The translations under genes and the position numbers were made by a program. A stretch of DNA of 6,145 nucleotides, from positions 1 to 6,145 of the forward strand of contig JABSRR010000098.1 in NCBI GenBank assembly GCA_013215025.1, written 5' to 3'. The DNA is from Pseudomonadales bacterium (GTDB taxonomy: Bacteria > Pseudomonadota > Gammaproteobacteria > Pseudomonadales > DT-91). Shown here piece by piece: positions 1 to 6,145 of the stretch (position 1 is the stretch's first letter; each line of letters opens with the position of its first letter). The notes beneath the pieces are model-generated. The model did not search any database. It saw nothing but the letters and a program-made list of their open reading frames with translations, and was not told where the DNA came from.

Positions 1-700
1 GCTGAATCTCCTCAGTAAGCTGTTGTCCACCAAATAACTGTTCACGAGTGTAAATAGTTTCACCGCCCTGTAAGACACTCAGCGTCGTTGTAGTGGATCC
101 AATATCGACAATAGCCACGACATCTTCATCATCTTCAATGCCGAGCTGCGGGCGAACTAATTCAAACGCTCGCTCCATCGCATAAGCTTTTATATCAACA
201 ACTTTAGCAGTAAGCCCTGCCATCGATAGCGCATTTTGCCTAGCTTCAACAACATCACGTCGACAGGCTGCTAAAAGCACCTCGACCACATCAGGTTGAT
301 CAGCTGATTCACGTAAAATTTCAAAGTCTGTTTGAATCTCGGTGATGGGGAATGGAATATACTGCTCGGCATCTTCAAGAATTTGCAACTCCCGTTGCTC
401 ATCACTCAAGCCAGCTTCCATATCAATGATTTTAGTAATAACTGCCGAGCCGGAGACACAAACTGCCGCGAGTTTACTTTTTGTTTTTGACTTACTTACT
501 GCAGCATAGATGCCGTCAGCGACATTATCGACATTTTCAATCGTGTTCTCGACAATCGAGCCTGCTGGAAGCGGTGCCACCGCATAACTCTCGACACGAT
601 AACCATCACTAGTTTTCGCTAATTCGAGTAATTTGACAGCGGTTGAGCTCAAATCTAGGCCCAAACAAGGTTTCTTTTTATTCTTAAATCTGCCAATCAA
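1..700 (-). CDS. pilM: Type IV pilus assembly protein PilM (partial, C-terminus off left edge)
   Basis: PilM is an actin-like, ATP-binding cytoplasmic protein. It binds the N-terminal tail of PilN and anchors the PilNOP alignment complex of the type IV pilus (family knowledge). The visible 233 codons begin with TTG and give MIGRFKNKKKPCLGLDLSST, a basic start followed by the actin-like phosphate-1 loop (GLDLSSTAVKLLEL, residues 14-27). A second phosphate loop, VDIGSTTTT, lies near residues 198-206, followed by FGGQQLTEEI. PilM is usually about 350 residues, so roughly a third is missing. The start is TTG at 700-698: an in-frame TAG lies at 712-710, and no in-frame ATG occurs until residue 94, which would remove the phosphate-1 loop. 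The TTG start also puts about 12 residues before the LG of the loop, as I recall for Pseudomonas PilM. It is transcribed divergently from mrcA, the usual arrangement, and pilNOPQ should follow beyond the left edge. Identity is very likely; the exact start is slightly less sure. Confidence 0.95.
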   Translation of the reverse strand, partial: MIGRFKNKKKPCLGLDLSSTAVKLLELAKTSDGYRVESYAVAPLPAGSIVENTIENVDNVADGIYAAVSKSKTKSKLAAVCVSGSAVITKIIDMEAGLSDEQRELQILEDAEQYIPFPITEIQTDFEILRESADQPDVVEVLLAACRRDVVEARQNALSMAGLTAKVVDIKAYAMERAFELVRPQLGIEDDEDVVAIVDIGSTTTTLSVLQGGETIYTREQLFGGQQLTEEIQ

Positions 701-708
701 GAGAATTA

Positions 709-711
709 CCT
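709..711 (-). promoter_or_regulatory. Weak ribosome binding site of pilM
   Basis: On the minus strand AGG (within TAGGTAA) lies 8 bases before the TTG start of pilM. It is a minimal Shine-Dalgarno match, but it is the only purine-rich match in range and so supports TTG at 700-698 as the start. With a TTG codon and a three-base core, translation initiation is predicted to be modest. Confidence 0.5.
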
Positions 712-738
712 ATAAATATCAATAATTTACAAAATAAA

Positions 739-768
739 GGTATAAAATACATTAACTGATAAGGTCAA
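739..768 (-). promoter_or_regulatory. Predicted sigma-70 promoter for pilM
   Basis: On the minus strand a -35 box TTGACC (768-763) is followed after 18 bases by TATACC (744-739). With a 17-base spacer the hexamer would be TTATAC, one base upstream. Transcription would start near 732 and give a leader of about 32 bases before the TTG start. Directly upstream lies an A/T-tract block (778-800) in the place of an UP element. The -35 matches five of six consensus bases and the -10 four of six. The call rests on motif and position only. Confidence 0.5.
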
Positions 769-773
769 CCTTA
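760..773. repeat. Short palindrome TAAGGT-CA-ACCTTA, possible operator
   Basis: Two perfect 6-base inverted arms, TAAGGT (760-765) and ACCTTA (768-773), flank a 2-base centre. The palindrome covers the whole predicted -35 box of pilM (763-768), which is where a repressor would block RNA polymerase. The element is seen directly; an operator role is inference, and I do not recognise the site of a known regulator. A hairpin with a 2-base loop is unlikely, so if it is functional it is more likely a DNA site than an RNA structure. Confidence 0.4.
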
Positions 774-777
774 GCAC

Positions 778-800
778 AAAAATAAAAAAATAAAAAAATA
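778..800. promoter_or_regulatory. A-tract block between pilM and mrcA (possible UP element or bent DNA)
   Basis: On the plus strand runs of 5, 7 and 7 A residues are separated by single T bases, and the unit AAAAAAAT is repeated exactly at 784-791 and 792-799. On the minus strand this T-rich block would fall about 46 to 68 bases upstream of the predicted pilM transcription start, close to where UP elements contact the alpha subunit of RNA polymerase. It is farther upstream of the mrcA promoter. The 8-base period is shorter than a helical turn, so strong bending is not assured. Confidence 0.4.
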
Positions 801-828
801 CTTATTAATTAATTCTTTCGGTAAACTT

Positions 829-857
829 TTGCAACTAACTTCGAGTTGTGGAATATA
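829..857 (+). promoter_or_regulatory. Possible extended -10 promoter for mrcA
   Basis: TTGCAA (829-834) is followed after 17 bases by AATATA (852-857), which is preceded by TGG (849-851), a TGn extended -10 motif. TATAAG (854-859) is an alternative -10 at a poorer 19-base spacing. Transcription would begin near 864-865, leaving only about 12 bases before the ATG at 877. An inverted pair CAACT/AGTTG (832-836, 844-848) lies between the boxes. The match is modest and a more distal promoter cannot be excluded. Confidence 0.35.
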
Positions 858-876
858 AGGTATTCTTTCATAAAAA

Positions 877-3402
877 ATGAATAACATTTTCAAATATACA
901 ATCTACTTCACAATTAGCGCTCTTTTAGGTGCATTTATTTTGATCGGCGGAGTGTATTTATACATCAAACCCTCGCTGCCTGATGTTGAAACCCTAACCA
1001 ATATCCAACTTAATGTGCCGCTAAAAATTTACAGCCAAGATAAGCAGTTGATCGGTGAATTTGGTGAAAAGAAGCGCGACCCCGTCAAAATTGAAGCGGT
1101 GCCATTACTGTTCAAGCAGGCCTTTCTTGCCGCTGAAGACGATCAATTCTATCAACACTTCGGCCTGAGCATTACCGGCCTCAGTCGTGCTGTATTCCAA
1201 AAATTGACGGGTAGCCGCGTGCAGACCGGTGGCAGCACAATCACCATGCAGGTCGCCAAAAATTACTTTCTAAGCCCTGAGCGCACGATTATTCGCAAAG
1301 TCAGAGAAATATTCCTCGCACTGCAAATCGAGGCTGATCTTAGTAAAGACCAAATACTCGAACTGTATGTCAATAAAATTTTCCTTGGCCATAAAAGTTA
1401 TGGCATCGGTGCCGCGGCAAAAGTTTACTATGGCAAAGACATCAATCAGCTAAGCCTTGCCGAAATGGCCATGATTGCAGGTTTGCCGAAGGCTCCTTCA
1501 CGCTTTAACCCATTGTCAAACCCCGAGCGCGCTCTGATTCGCCGAAATTGGATTCTGGGTCGGATGTTGAATCTAGGCTACATAGATCAGGCAGCCTTTG
1601 ATCAGGCTTCATCAGCAGCTATTTCTGCCGAAAAACGTCGCAACGGTCTCGATCTGCATGCACCTTATGTTGCTGAGATGGCAAGACAAAAAGCCTTTGA
1701 AATGTTCGGCGAGGAAATATACTCAGCTGGCTATGTGATTTTCACCACTATTGATAGTCAACTGCAGCAGGCAGCTAAGCAGGCTCTACAACAAGGTATT
1801 CAAGCATACGATCAGCGGCATGGCTTTAGAGGCGCTGAGTATCGCTTAAAAGATACTTCAGCAGAAAGCTTGACGCGTTTTTTTAGCCGGAATCGCATCA
1901 TCACAGAGCTCAAGCCTGCCGTCGTCACTGCTGTGACTGATGAGTTTATCACTTTAACCTTAAGCGACAACAGTCAGGTTCAACTTGACGCTGATAGCTT
2001 GGCAAGCGTTGCCCTGTATGAAAATGAGGATGTAAAACGTAAATGGCGAAAGCTTAGCGATATCATCCAAATGGGTCGTGCGGTTCGACTGAAACAACTC
2101 GAGGATGGCAGCTTTACCATCAGCCAAATTCCCAAAGTTCAAGGGGCGTTTGTTGCATTAGATCCAAATAATGGCGCCATTTTAGCGATGCGCGGCGGTT
2201 ACGAGTACTATCAAAGCAAATTCAACCGGGCTACTCAGGCGAAACGACAAATCGGTTCAAATATAAAACCCTTTATCTATGCTGCCGCGCTCAATCAAGG
2301 CTTTACCGCAGCCAGCCTTATCAATGATGCACCGGTGGTGTTTAATGACGCCCAACTCGAAAGTAGTTGGCGACCCGGTAACGCAGACTCGCGCTTCCTG
2401 GGTCCAATTCGCTTTCGTGAAGCTTTGTATCGCTCTAGAAATTTAGTGTCTGTCAGGCTATTGCAGCAGATTGGCTTGAACCCCATGATCAGCTACTTAA
2501 GCCGTTTTGGCTTCGAGAAAAGCGCTCTGCCTAGAGACCTCTCTCTTTCATTAGGCAGTGCAACGTTTACCCCGCTGACTGTTGCCAATGCCTATGCGGT
2601 TTTTGCCAATCAAGGTTTTAAAGTTGAACCGCATCTAATTGACGAAATCATTAGGATTAATCACGGCACAGAATATAAATTTAACCCTTTAATTGCCTGT
2701 GAAAACTGCTTAGCAAACATAGCCCCGCAGGATCTTTCGAATGGCGGTACAACGAGCACCTCTGAAGACGTCGAAACCATGACCAACCTGTCGGCGACTA
2801 AGGTGCCCGAGCATTCAGCGCCTGATAGTGATGAACAAACTCCAGCAAATATAAGCATTCAAGCTGATGAGTACCTAGCCTTGTCAACTGCAGTAGAGCA
2901 AGCGCCACGATATGCCGAGCGAGTGATTGATCGAAGAGTAGCGTTTATTATTGATGATATTTTGAAAGATGTCGTCAAACGCGGCACGGCGACTAAAGCC
3001 AAACAACTGAACCGGCCAGATATCGCCGGTAAAACTGGCACCACCAATGGCCCTACAGATGCATGGTTTACCGGCTACGCACCAGATATTGTTGCCAGTG
3101 CATGGGTTGGCTTTGACGATAATAGCAATTTAGGTAGGCGCGAATATGGTGGTTCAGCGGCATTGCCAATTTGGATCGAGTTTATGCAAACGGCCTTGGC
3201 GAATTACAGTATTAAATCGCGAACTCTACCCGAAGGCATTGCCAATGTTTTAATCAACAAACAAACTGGCAGATTGGCCGACCCCAGCGACAGCGTGACT
3301 GAGTTTGAATATATTCGGGAAGAGAATCTTGAGCAACTGATGAACGATACAAGCAATAGTGCGTCTATTGAAGACCAACAAATTGAAGAGCTGTTTGACT
3401 AA
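877..3402 (+). CDS. mrcA: Penicillin-binding protein 1A, bifunctional glycosyltransferase/DD-transpeptidase
   Basis: This class A PBP (also named ponA) polymerises lipid II into glycan strands and crosslinks their peptides in the periplasm. The 841 residues match the gammaproteobacterial PBP1A length. Residues 8-30 form the membrane anchor. The GT51 domain shows EDDQFYQHFG (catalytic Glu87), QTGGSTITMQ (116-125), RKVREIF (140-146), ILELYVNKIFLG (160-171) and GLPKAPSRFNP (202-212). An OB-like domain spans about 319-421; in enterobacteria this region contacts the activator LpoA. The transpeptidase domain has SNIK (nucleophile Ser461, Lys464), SRN (520-522) and KTGT (719-722), all intact. A Ser/Thr/Glu-rich stretch (about 614-660) separates SRN from KTG and follows the only two cysteines, Cys608 and Cys611. 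ATG 877 is the first possible ATG, since TAA lies in frame at 871-873. The best upstream purine run, AAGG (857-860), is 16 bases away, so the ribosome site is poor. It is divergent from pilM and convergent with greA. Confidence 0.97.
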   Translation: MNNIFKYTIYFTISALLGAFILIGGVYLYIKPSLPDVETLTNIQLNVPLKIYSQDKQLIGEFGEKKRDPVKIEAVPLLFKQAFLAAEDDQFYQHFGLSITGLSRAVFQKLTGSRVQTGGSTITMQVAKNYFLSPERTIIRKVREIFLALQIEADLSKDQILELYVNKIFLGHKSYGIGAAAKVYYGKDINQLSLAEMAMIAGLPKAPSRFNPLSNPERALIRRNWILGRMLNLGYIDQAAFDQASSAAISAEKRRNGLDLHAPYVAEMARQKAFEMFGEEIYSAGYVIFTTIDSQLQQAAKQALQQGIQAYDQRHGFRGAEYRLKDTSAESLTRFFSRNRIITELKPAVVTAVTDEFITLTLSDNSQVQLDADSLASVALYENEDVKRKWRKLSDIIQMGRAVRLKQLEDGSFTISQIPKVQGAFVALDPNNGAILAMRGGYEYYQSKFNRATQAKRQIGSNIKPFIYAAALNQGFTAASLINDAPVVFNDAQLESSWRPGNADSRFLGPIRFREALYRSRNLVSVRLLQQIGLNPMISYLSRFGFEKSALPRDLSLSLGSATFTPLTVANAYAVFANQGFKVEPHLIDEIIRINHGTEYKFNPLIACENCLANIAPQDLSNGGTTSTSEDVETMTNLSATKVPEHSAPDSDEQTPANISIQADEYLALSTAVEQAPRYAERVIDRRVAFIIDDILKDVVKRGTATKAKQLNRPDIAGKTGTTNGPTDAWFTGYAPDIVASAWVGFDDNSNLGRREYGGSAALPIWIEFMQTALANYSIKSRTLPEGIANVLINKQTGRLADPSDSVTEFEYIREENLEQLMNDTSNSASIEDQQIEELFD

Positions 3403-3416
3403 CTATTTTACTGAAT

Positions 3417-3433
3417 CAGCATCAAAGATGCTG
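3417..3433. terminator. Hairpin at the mrcA/greA convergent junction, possible terminator without U-tract
   Basis: CAGCATC (3417-3423) and GATGCTG (3427-3433) form a perfect 7-bp stem with a 3-base loop. It begins 14 bases after the mrcA stop and covers the greA stop codon (3424-3422). Because the structure is symmetric it could form in transcripts from either side. Neither strand has a T-run after the stem (CACATC on plus, ATTCAG on minus), so this is not a canonical intrinsic terminator. It may still pause polymerase or protect a 3' end. No better terminator is visible at this junction. Confidence 0.35.
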
Positions 3434-3898
3434 CACATCATCAATCTCGTAGCAAATATCACCACCGGGCGCTTTTACGATAACTTCATCACCGACCTCT
3501 TTACCAATAAGCGCACGCGCTATCGGAGAGCTAACCGAGATTTTGTTGGCCTTCACATCGGCTTCATCATCACCGACGATTTTATAGGTAACTTCCTCAT
3601 CGGTATCAGCATTTACAACGGTTACAGTTACACCGAAAATCACCTTATCACTGGCCGGAATTTTTGTAATATCAATAACCTGTGCATTTGAAAGCTTGGC
3701 CTCAATTTCTTGAATTCTGCCCTCACAAAAGCCCTGCTGTTCGCGTGCAGCGTGGTATTCGGCATTTTCTTTTAAGTCACCATGCTCTCTGGCTTCTGCA
3801 ATAGCTTGGATGATGCGTGGCCGATCTTCAGTTTTAAGGCGCTCAAGTTCCTCACGTAAGCAAAGCTCGCCCTCTTTTGTCATTGGAAACTGCTGCAT
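3422..3898 (-). CDS. greA: Transcription elongation factor GreA
   Basis: GreA enters the secondary channel of backtracked RNA polymerase and stimulates cleavage of the extruded RNA 3' end, rescuing stalled complexes. The 158-residue length is that of E. coli GreA. Residues 1-75 form the antiparallel coiled coil. Its tip carries [18 protein letters not shown] (38-55), with the two acidic residues Asp41 and Glu44 that help hold the catalytic Mg2+. The C-terminal FKBP-like domain (about 80-158) shows [32 protein letters not shown] and PGGDICYEI. The ATG at 3898 has a strong AAGGAG ribosome site. The gene begins 18 bases after carB on the same strand, an arrangement known from pseudomonads, so it is probably co-transcribed with carB; no separate promoter is evident in the gap. 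Its 3' end lies 19 bases from the stop of the convergent mrcA. Nothing in the protein looks unusual. Confidence 0.98.
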   Translation of the reverse strand: MQQFPMTKEGELCLREELERLKTEDRPRIIQAIAEAREHGDLKENAEYHAAREQQGFCEGRIQEIEAKLSNAQVIDITKIPASDKVIFGVTVTVVNADTDEEVTYKIVGDDEADVKANKISVSSPIARALIGKEVGDEVIVKAPGGDICYEIDDVQHL

Positions 3899-3903
3899 TA
3901 CAA

Positions 3904-3909
3904 CTCCTT
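3904..3909 (-). promoter_or_regulatory. Strong ribosome binding site of greA
   Basis: On the minus strand AAGGAG (3909-3904) sits 5 bases before the greA ATG, inside the 18-base carB-greA gap. It is a full Shine-Dalgarno core, which fixes the greA start and lets it be translated from the carB message. It is much stronger than the sites seen before pilM and mrcA. Confidence 0.85.
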
Positions 3910-3916
3910 GTATAGC

Positions 3917-6145
3917 TTAATGAATCTGCTGATGCAGATCTTGTAGTCGGCGCACGGCTTTTTCTTCACCATATGCAATGGCGCCTACCAGCGCTTCAGC
4001 GCCCGACAGAGTCGTGCTATAGAGCACTTGTTTCGCTAGCGCGCTGCGACGAATGGAAGCAGAATCTTGAATAGTTTGTCTGCCTTCAGTGGTGTTAATG
4101 ATCAGTTCAATTTCACCATTTTTAATCGCATCCACAACATGCGGACGACCTTCAGCAAACTTATTAATGACTTCAACCTGTAAACCGCCATCACTTAAAA
4201 CTTTAGCCGTTCCCCGAGTTGCCACAAGCTCAAAGCCCAATTCAATTAACTGATGCGCCAGCTTTAAAATGCCTGCTTTATCAGGGTCTCTTACCGAAAC
4301 AAAGGCCTTACCTTTAGGTTCAGGTAATGTGTCGCCAGCACCAATCGTCGCTTTAGAAAAGGCTTCAGTAAAGTCATCACCAACACCCATCACTTCACCG
4401 GTCGACTTCATTTCAGGGCCTAAAATAGGGTCTACACCTTGGAACTTAGCAAAAGGGAATACTGCCTCTTTAACACTGTAGAATGGAGGTGTAATTTCGG
4501 AGGTGAATTGCTGCTCATGTAAGCTGGTGCCCGCCATACAGCGTGCCGCAACTTTGGCTAACGAAGTACCTATACATTTAGAAACAAACGGTACGGTTCT
4601 TGAGGCACGTGGATTCACCTCAATCACATAAATTTCACCATCTTGAATAGCCAGCTGAACATTCATTAAGCCAATGACGCCAAGCTCTACTGCCATACGC
4701 TTGACCATTTCACGCATTTTATCTTGGTCAGCTTGAGAAATACTGAACGGCGGTAAACAACATGCAGAATCACCAGAGTGCACACCTGCCTGCTCAATAT
4801 GCTGCATAATCGCACCTATAACCACCTCTTTACCATCGGACACTGCATCAACATCCATTTCTATGGCAGAGCTTAAGAAGCGATCCAGCAAGACCGGTGA
4901 ATCTTCCGAAACCTGAACGGCTTCTCGCATGTATCGGCGCAGCTCTTCTTCCTTATAGACAATTTCCATCGCACGGCCGCCCAGCACATAAGAGGGCCTT
5001 ACCACCAGTGGGTAACCGATTTGATCAGCCACTTTAACCGCCTCATCGGTTGAGCGAACGGTAGAGTTAGGTGGCTGCTTGAGCTCTAAGCGCTGAATCA
5101 TTTGCTGGAAGCGTTCGCGATCTTCTGCACGATCAATCGCTTCTGGCGAGGTGCCGATAATAGGAACGCCAGCAGCCTCTAACTCTTGCGCAAGTTTCAG
5201 TGGAGTTTGACCGCCAAATTGAACAATCACACCTTTGGGCTGCTCTAGCGCAACGATTTCTAACACGTCCTCTAAAGTTACTGGCTCAAAATATAAACGG
5301 TCGGATGTATCATAATCGGTAGAAACAGTTTCAGGATTACAATTGACCATGATGGTTTCATAACCATCTTCACGCATCGCTAAAGCCGCATGCACACAGC
5401 AGTAATCAAACTCGATACCTTGGCCAATTCGGTTAGGGCCGCCACCGAGCACGAGGATTTTATCTTTTTCGGTTACAGCAGCTTCACATTCTTCTTCATA
5501 GGTAGAGTACATATAAGCAGTAGAGGTAGAAAACTCGGCCGCACAGGTATCAACGCGTTTATATACTGGCGCAATACCTCTGGCTTGACGATTTTTCCTA
5601 AACTCTTTTTCAGACACAGCGAGTAACTGCGACAATCGCTTATCAGAGAAGCCTTTGCGTTTTAAACGGAACACTTCATCATCCGATAAATCAGATAGTG
5701 CACGTGTTTGAATCGATTGCTCCGTTAAAATGATATCTTCAATCTGAACCAGGAACCATGGATCAATTTTGGTAAGCTGAAACACCTCATCAAGACTAAA
5801 ACCCGCCCTGAAAGCATCGCCCACATACCAAATGCGATCTGCGCCAACATTTTGTAACTCGGCACTAATTTTAGCGCGTGCCTCATCGTCTGATAAATCG
5901 ACAACGGGGTCAAAGCCGCATTTACCGACTTCAAGACCACGTAAAGCTTTTTGCATTGACTCTTGGAAGGTACGGCCAATTGCCATCACCTCACCAACGG
6001 ATTTCATCTGGGTGGATAAGCGATTTTCTGCGGCTGCAAATTTTTCAAAGGTAAAACGTGGGATCTTGGTGACAACATAATCAATGCTTGGCTCAAATGA
6101 TGCTGGCGTCGCACCGCCAGTAATATCGTTAGCAAGCTCGTCGAG
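3917..6145 (-). CDS. carB: Carbamoyl phosphate synthase large subunit CarB (partial, N-terminus off right edge)
   Basis: CarB makes carbamoyl phosphate from bicarbonate, ATP and ammonia supplied by the glutaminase subunit CarA, for arginine and pyrimidine synthesis. The reading frame is open to the right edge: upstream of the internal ATG at 6007 another 46 codons ([11 protein letters not shown]...[13 protein letters not shown]) match CarB. The visible 742 residues correspond to about E. coli 333 to the end, so the first ATP-grasp site is mostly missing. Present are the oligomerisation domain, the second ATP-grasp domain (from [30 protein letters not shown]; Mg2+ ligands equivalent to Gln829, Glu841 and Asn843 at visible residues 497, 509 and 511) and the MGS-like allosteric domain. 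Ornithine-site acids equivalent to Glu783, Asp791 and Glu892 are kept, as are effector-site residues equivalent to Ser948, Lys954, Thr974, Thr977, Lys993, Asn1015 and Thr1017. Activation by ornithine and inhibition by UMP are therefore expected. Position 975 is Arg rather than His. greA follows 18 bases downstream. Confidence 0.97.
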   Translation of the reverse strand, partial: LDELANDITGGATPASFEPSIDYVVTKIPRFTFEKFAAAENRLSTQMKSVGEVMAIGRTFQESMQKALRGLEVGKCGFDPVVDLSDDEARAKISAELQNVGADRIWYVGDAFRAGFSLDEVFQLTKIDPWFLVQIEDIILTEQSIQTRALSDLSDDEVFRLKRKGFSDKRLSQLLAVSEKEFRKNRQARGIAPVYKRVDTCAAEFSTSTAYMYSTYEEECEAAVTEKDKILVLGGGPNRIGQGIEFDYCCVHAALAMREDGYETIMVNCNPETVSTDYDTSDRLYFEPVTLEDVLEIVALEQPKGVIVQFGGQTPLKLAQELEAAGVPIIGTSPEAIDRAEDRERFQQMIQRLELKQPPNSTVRSTDEAVKVADQIGYPLVVRPSYVLGGRAMEIVYKEEELRRYMREAVQVSEDSPVLLDRFLSSAIEMDVDAVSDGKEVVIGAIMQHIEQAGVHSGDSACCLPPFSISQADQDKMREMVKRMAVELGVIGLMNVQLAIQDGEIYVIEVNPRASRTVPFVSKCIGTSLAKVAARCMAGTSLHEQQFTSEITPPFYSVKEAVFPFAKFQGVDPILGPEMKSTGEVMGVGDDFTEAFSKATIGAGDTLPEPKGKAFVSVRDPDKAGILKLAHQLIELGFELVATRGTAKVLSDGGLQVEVINKFAEGRPHVVDAIKNGEIELIINTTEGRQTIQDSASIRRSALAKQVLYSTTLSGAEALVGAIAYGEEKAVRRLQDLHQQIH

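Noticed and set aside
419..421. First in-frame ATG as the pilM start
   Set aside because: Starting at residue 94 would delete the actin-like phosphate-1 loop and leave about 280 bases of conserved PilM coding sequence unexplained.
1960..3047. Several 60-65-codon minus-strand open frames inside mrcA
   Set aside because: They are antisense shadows of a well-conserved gene, short, with no domain signature or ribosome sites.
3359..3691. 110-codon plus-strand open frame spanning the mrcA end and greA
   Set aside because: It runs antisense to the clearly real greA and overlaps the end of mrcA in another frame. The translation resembles no family I recognise and it has no ribosome site.
3924..3939. 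Hairpin ATCTGC/GCAGAT just before the carB stop
   Set aside because: A 6-bp stem with a 4-base loop inside the coding sequence, with no T-run after it, and greA follows at once with a strong ribosome site. It is best explained as chance within codons.
6005..6007. ATG at 6007 as the start of carB
   Set aside because: The 46 codons upstream in the same frame continue the CarB sequence without a stop to the window edge, so this is an internal methionine.
4269..6080. Open frames of 70-84 codons on both strands within carB
   Set aside because: They lie in other frames of carB, whose protein is conserved throughout, and have no independent support.
1..6145. Search for a novel system: mobile element, CRISPR, toxin-antitoxin, defence, tRNA or riboswitch
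   Set aside because: Four housekeeping genes account for nearly all bases. The only non-coding stretch of size is 701-876, which is explained as a divergent promoter region. No repeats, attachment sites or structured RNA were seen.

Overview
The window looks like ordinary chromosomal core DNA of a gammaproteobacterium. The proteins most resemble, from memory of the families, those of the Pseudomonas/Cellvibrio/marine Alteromonas-like groups. The evidence is the divergent pilM/PBP1a pair, which in Pseudomonas-type genomes starts the pilMNOPQ operon, and the carB-greA pair, which in pseudomonads ends the carA-carB-greA group. The protein sequences are close to the E. coli and Pseudomonas versions, and base composition is moderate with an AT-rich intergenic region. 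No genus can be named from this window alone.

Layout from left to right. (1) 1-700, minus strand: most of pilM, entering from the left edge and lacking its C-terminus; it uses a TTG start. (2) 701-876: an AT-rich divergent regulatory region with a credible pilM promoter, a weaker mrcA promoter, a 6-bp-arm palindrome over the pilM -35 box and an 8-bp-periodic A-tract block. (3) 877-3402, plus strand: a complete class A penicillin-binding protein 1A gene (mrcA/ponA). (4) 3403-3421: a 19-base convergent gap next to a perfect 7-bp hairpin that covers the greA stop codon. (5) 3422-3898, minus strand: complete greA. (6) 3917-6145, minus strand: the C-terminal 742 residues of carB, whose 5' part lies beyond the right edge.

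Function. PilM is the cytoplasmic actin-like component of the type IV pilus alignment complex. PBP1A polymerises and crosslinks peptidoglycan in the periplasm. Their divergent pairing is old and widespread, and it may reflect shared need at the cell envelope. CarB makes carbamoyl phosphate for arginine and pyrimidine synthesis, and GreA rescues backtracked RNA polymerase. These two are 18 bases apart on the same strand and almost certainly co-transcribed.

No mobile element, CRISPR array, tRNA/rRNA, phage gene or defence system is visible, and I see no novel multi-gene system. The points worth a second look are small: the TTG start of pilM, the elements of the divergent promoter region, a lone cysteine pair in PBP1A, the hairpin at the convergent junction, and the joining of two conserved gene pairs.
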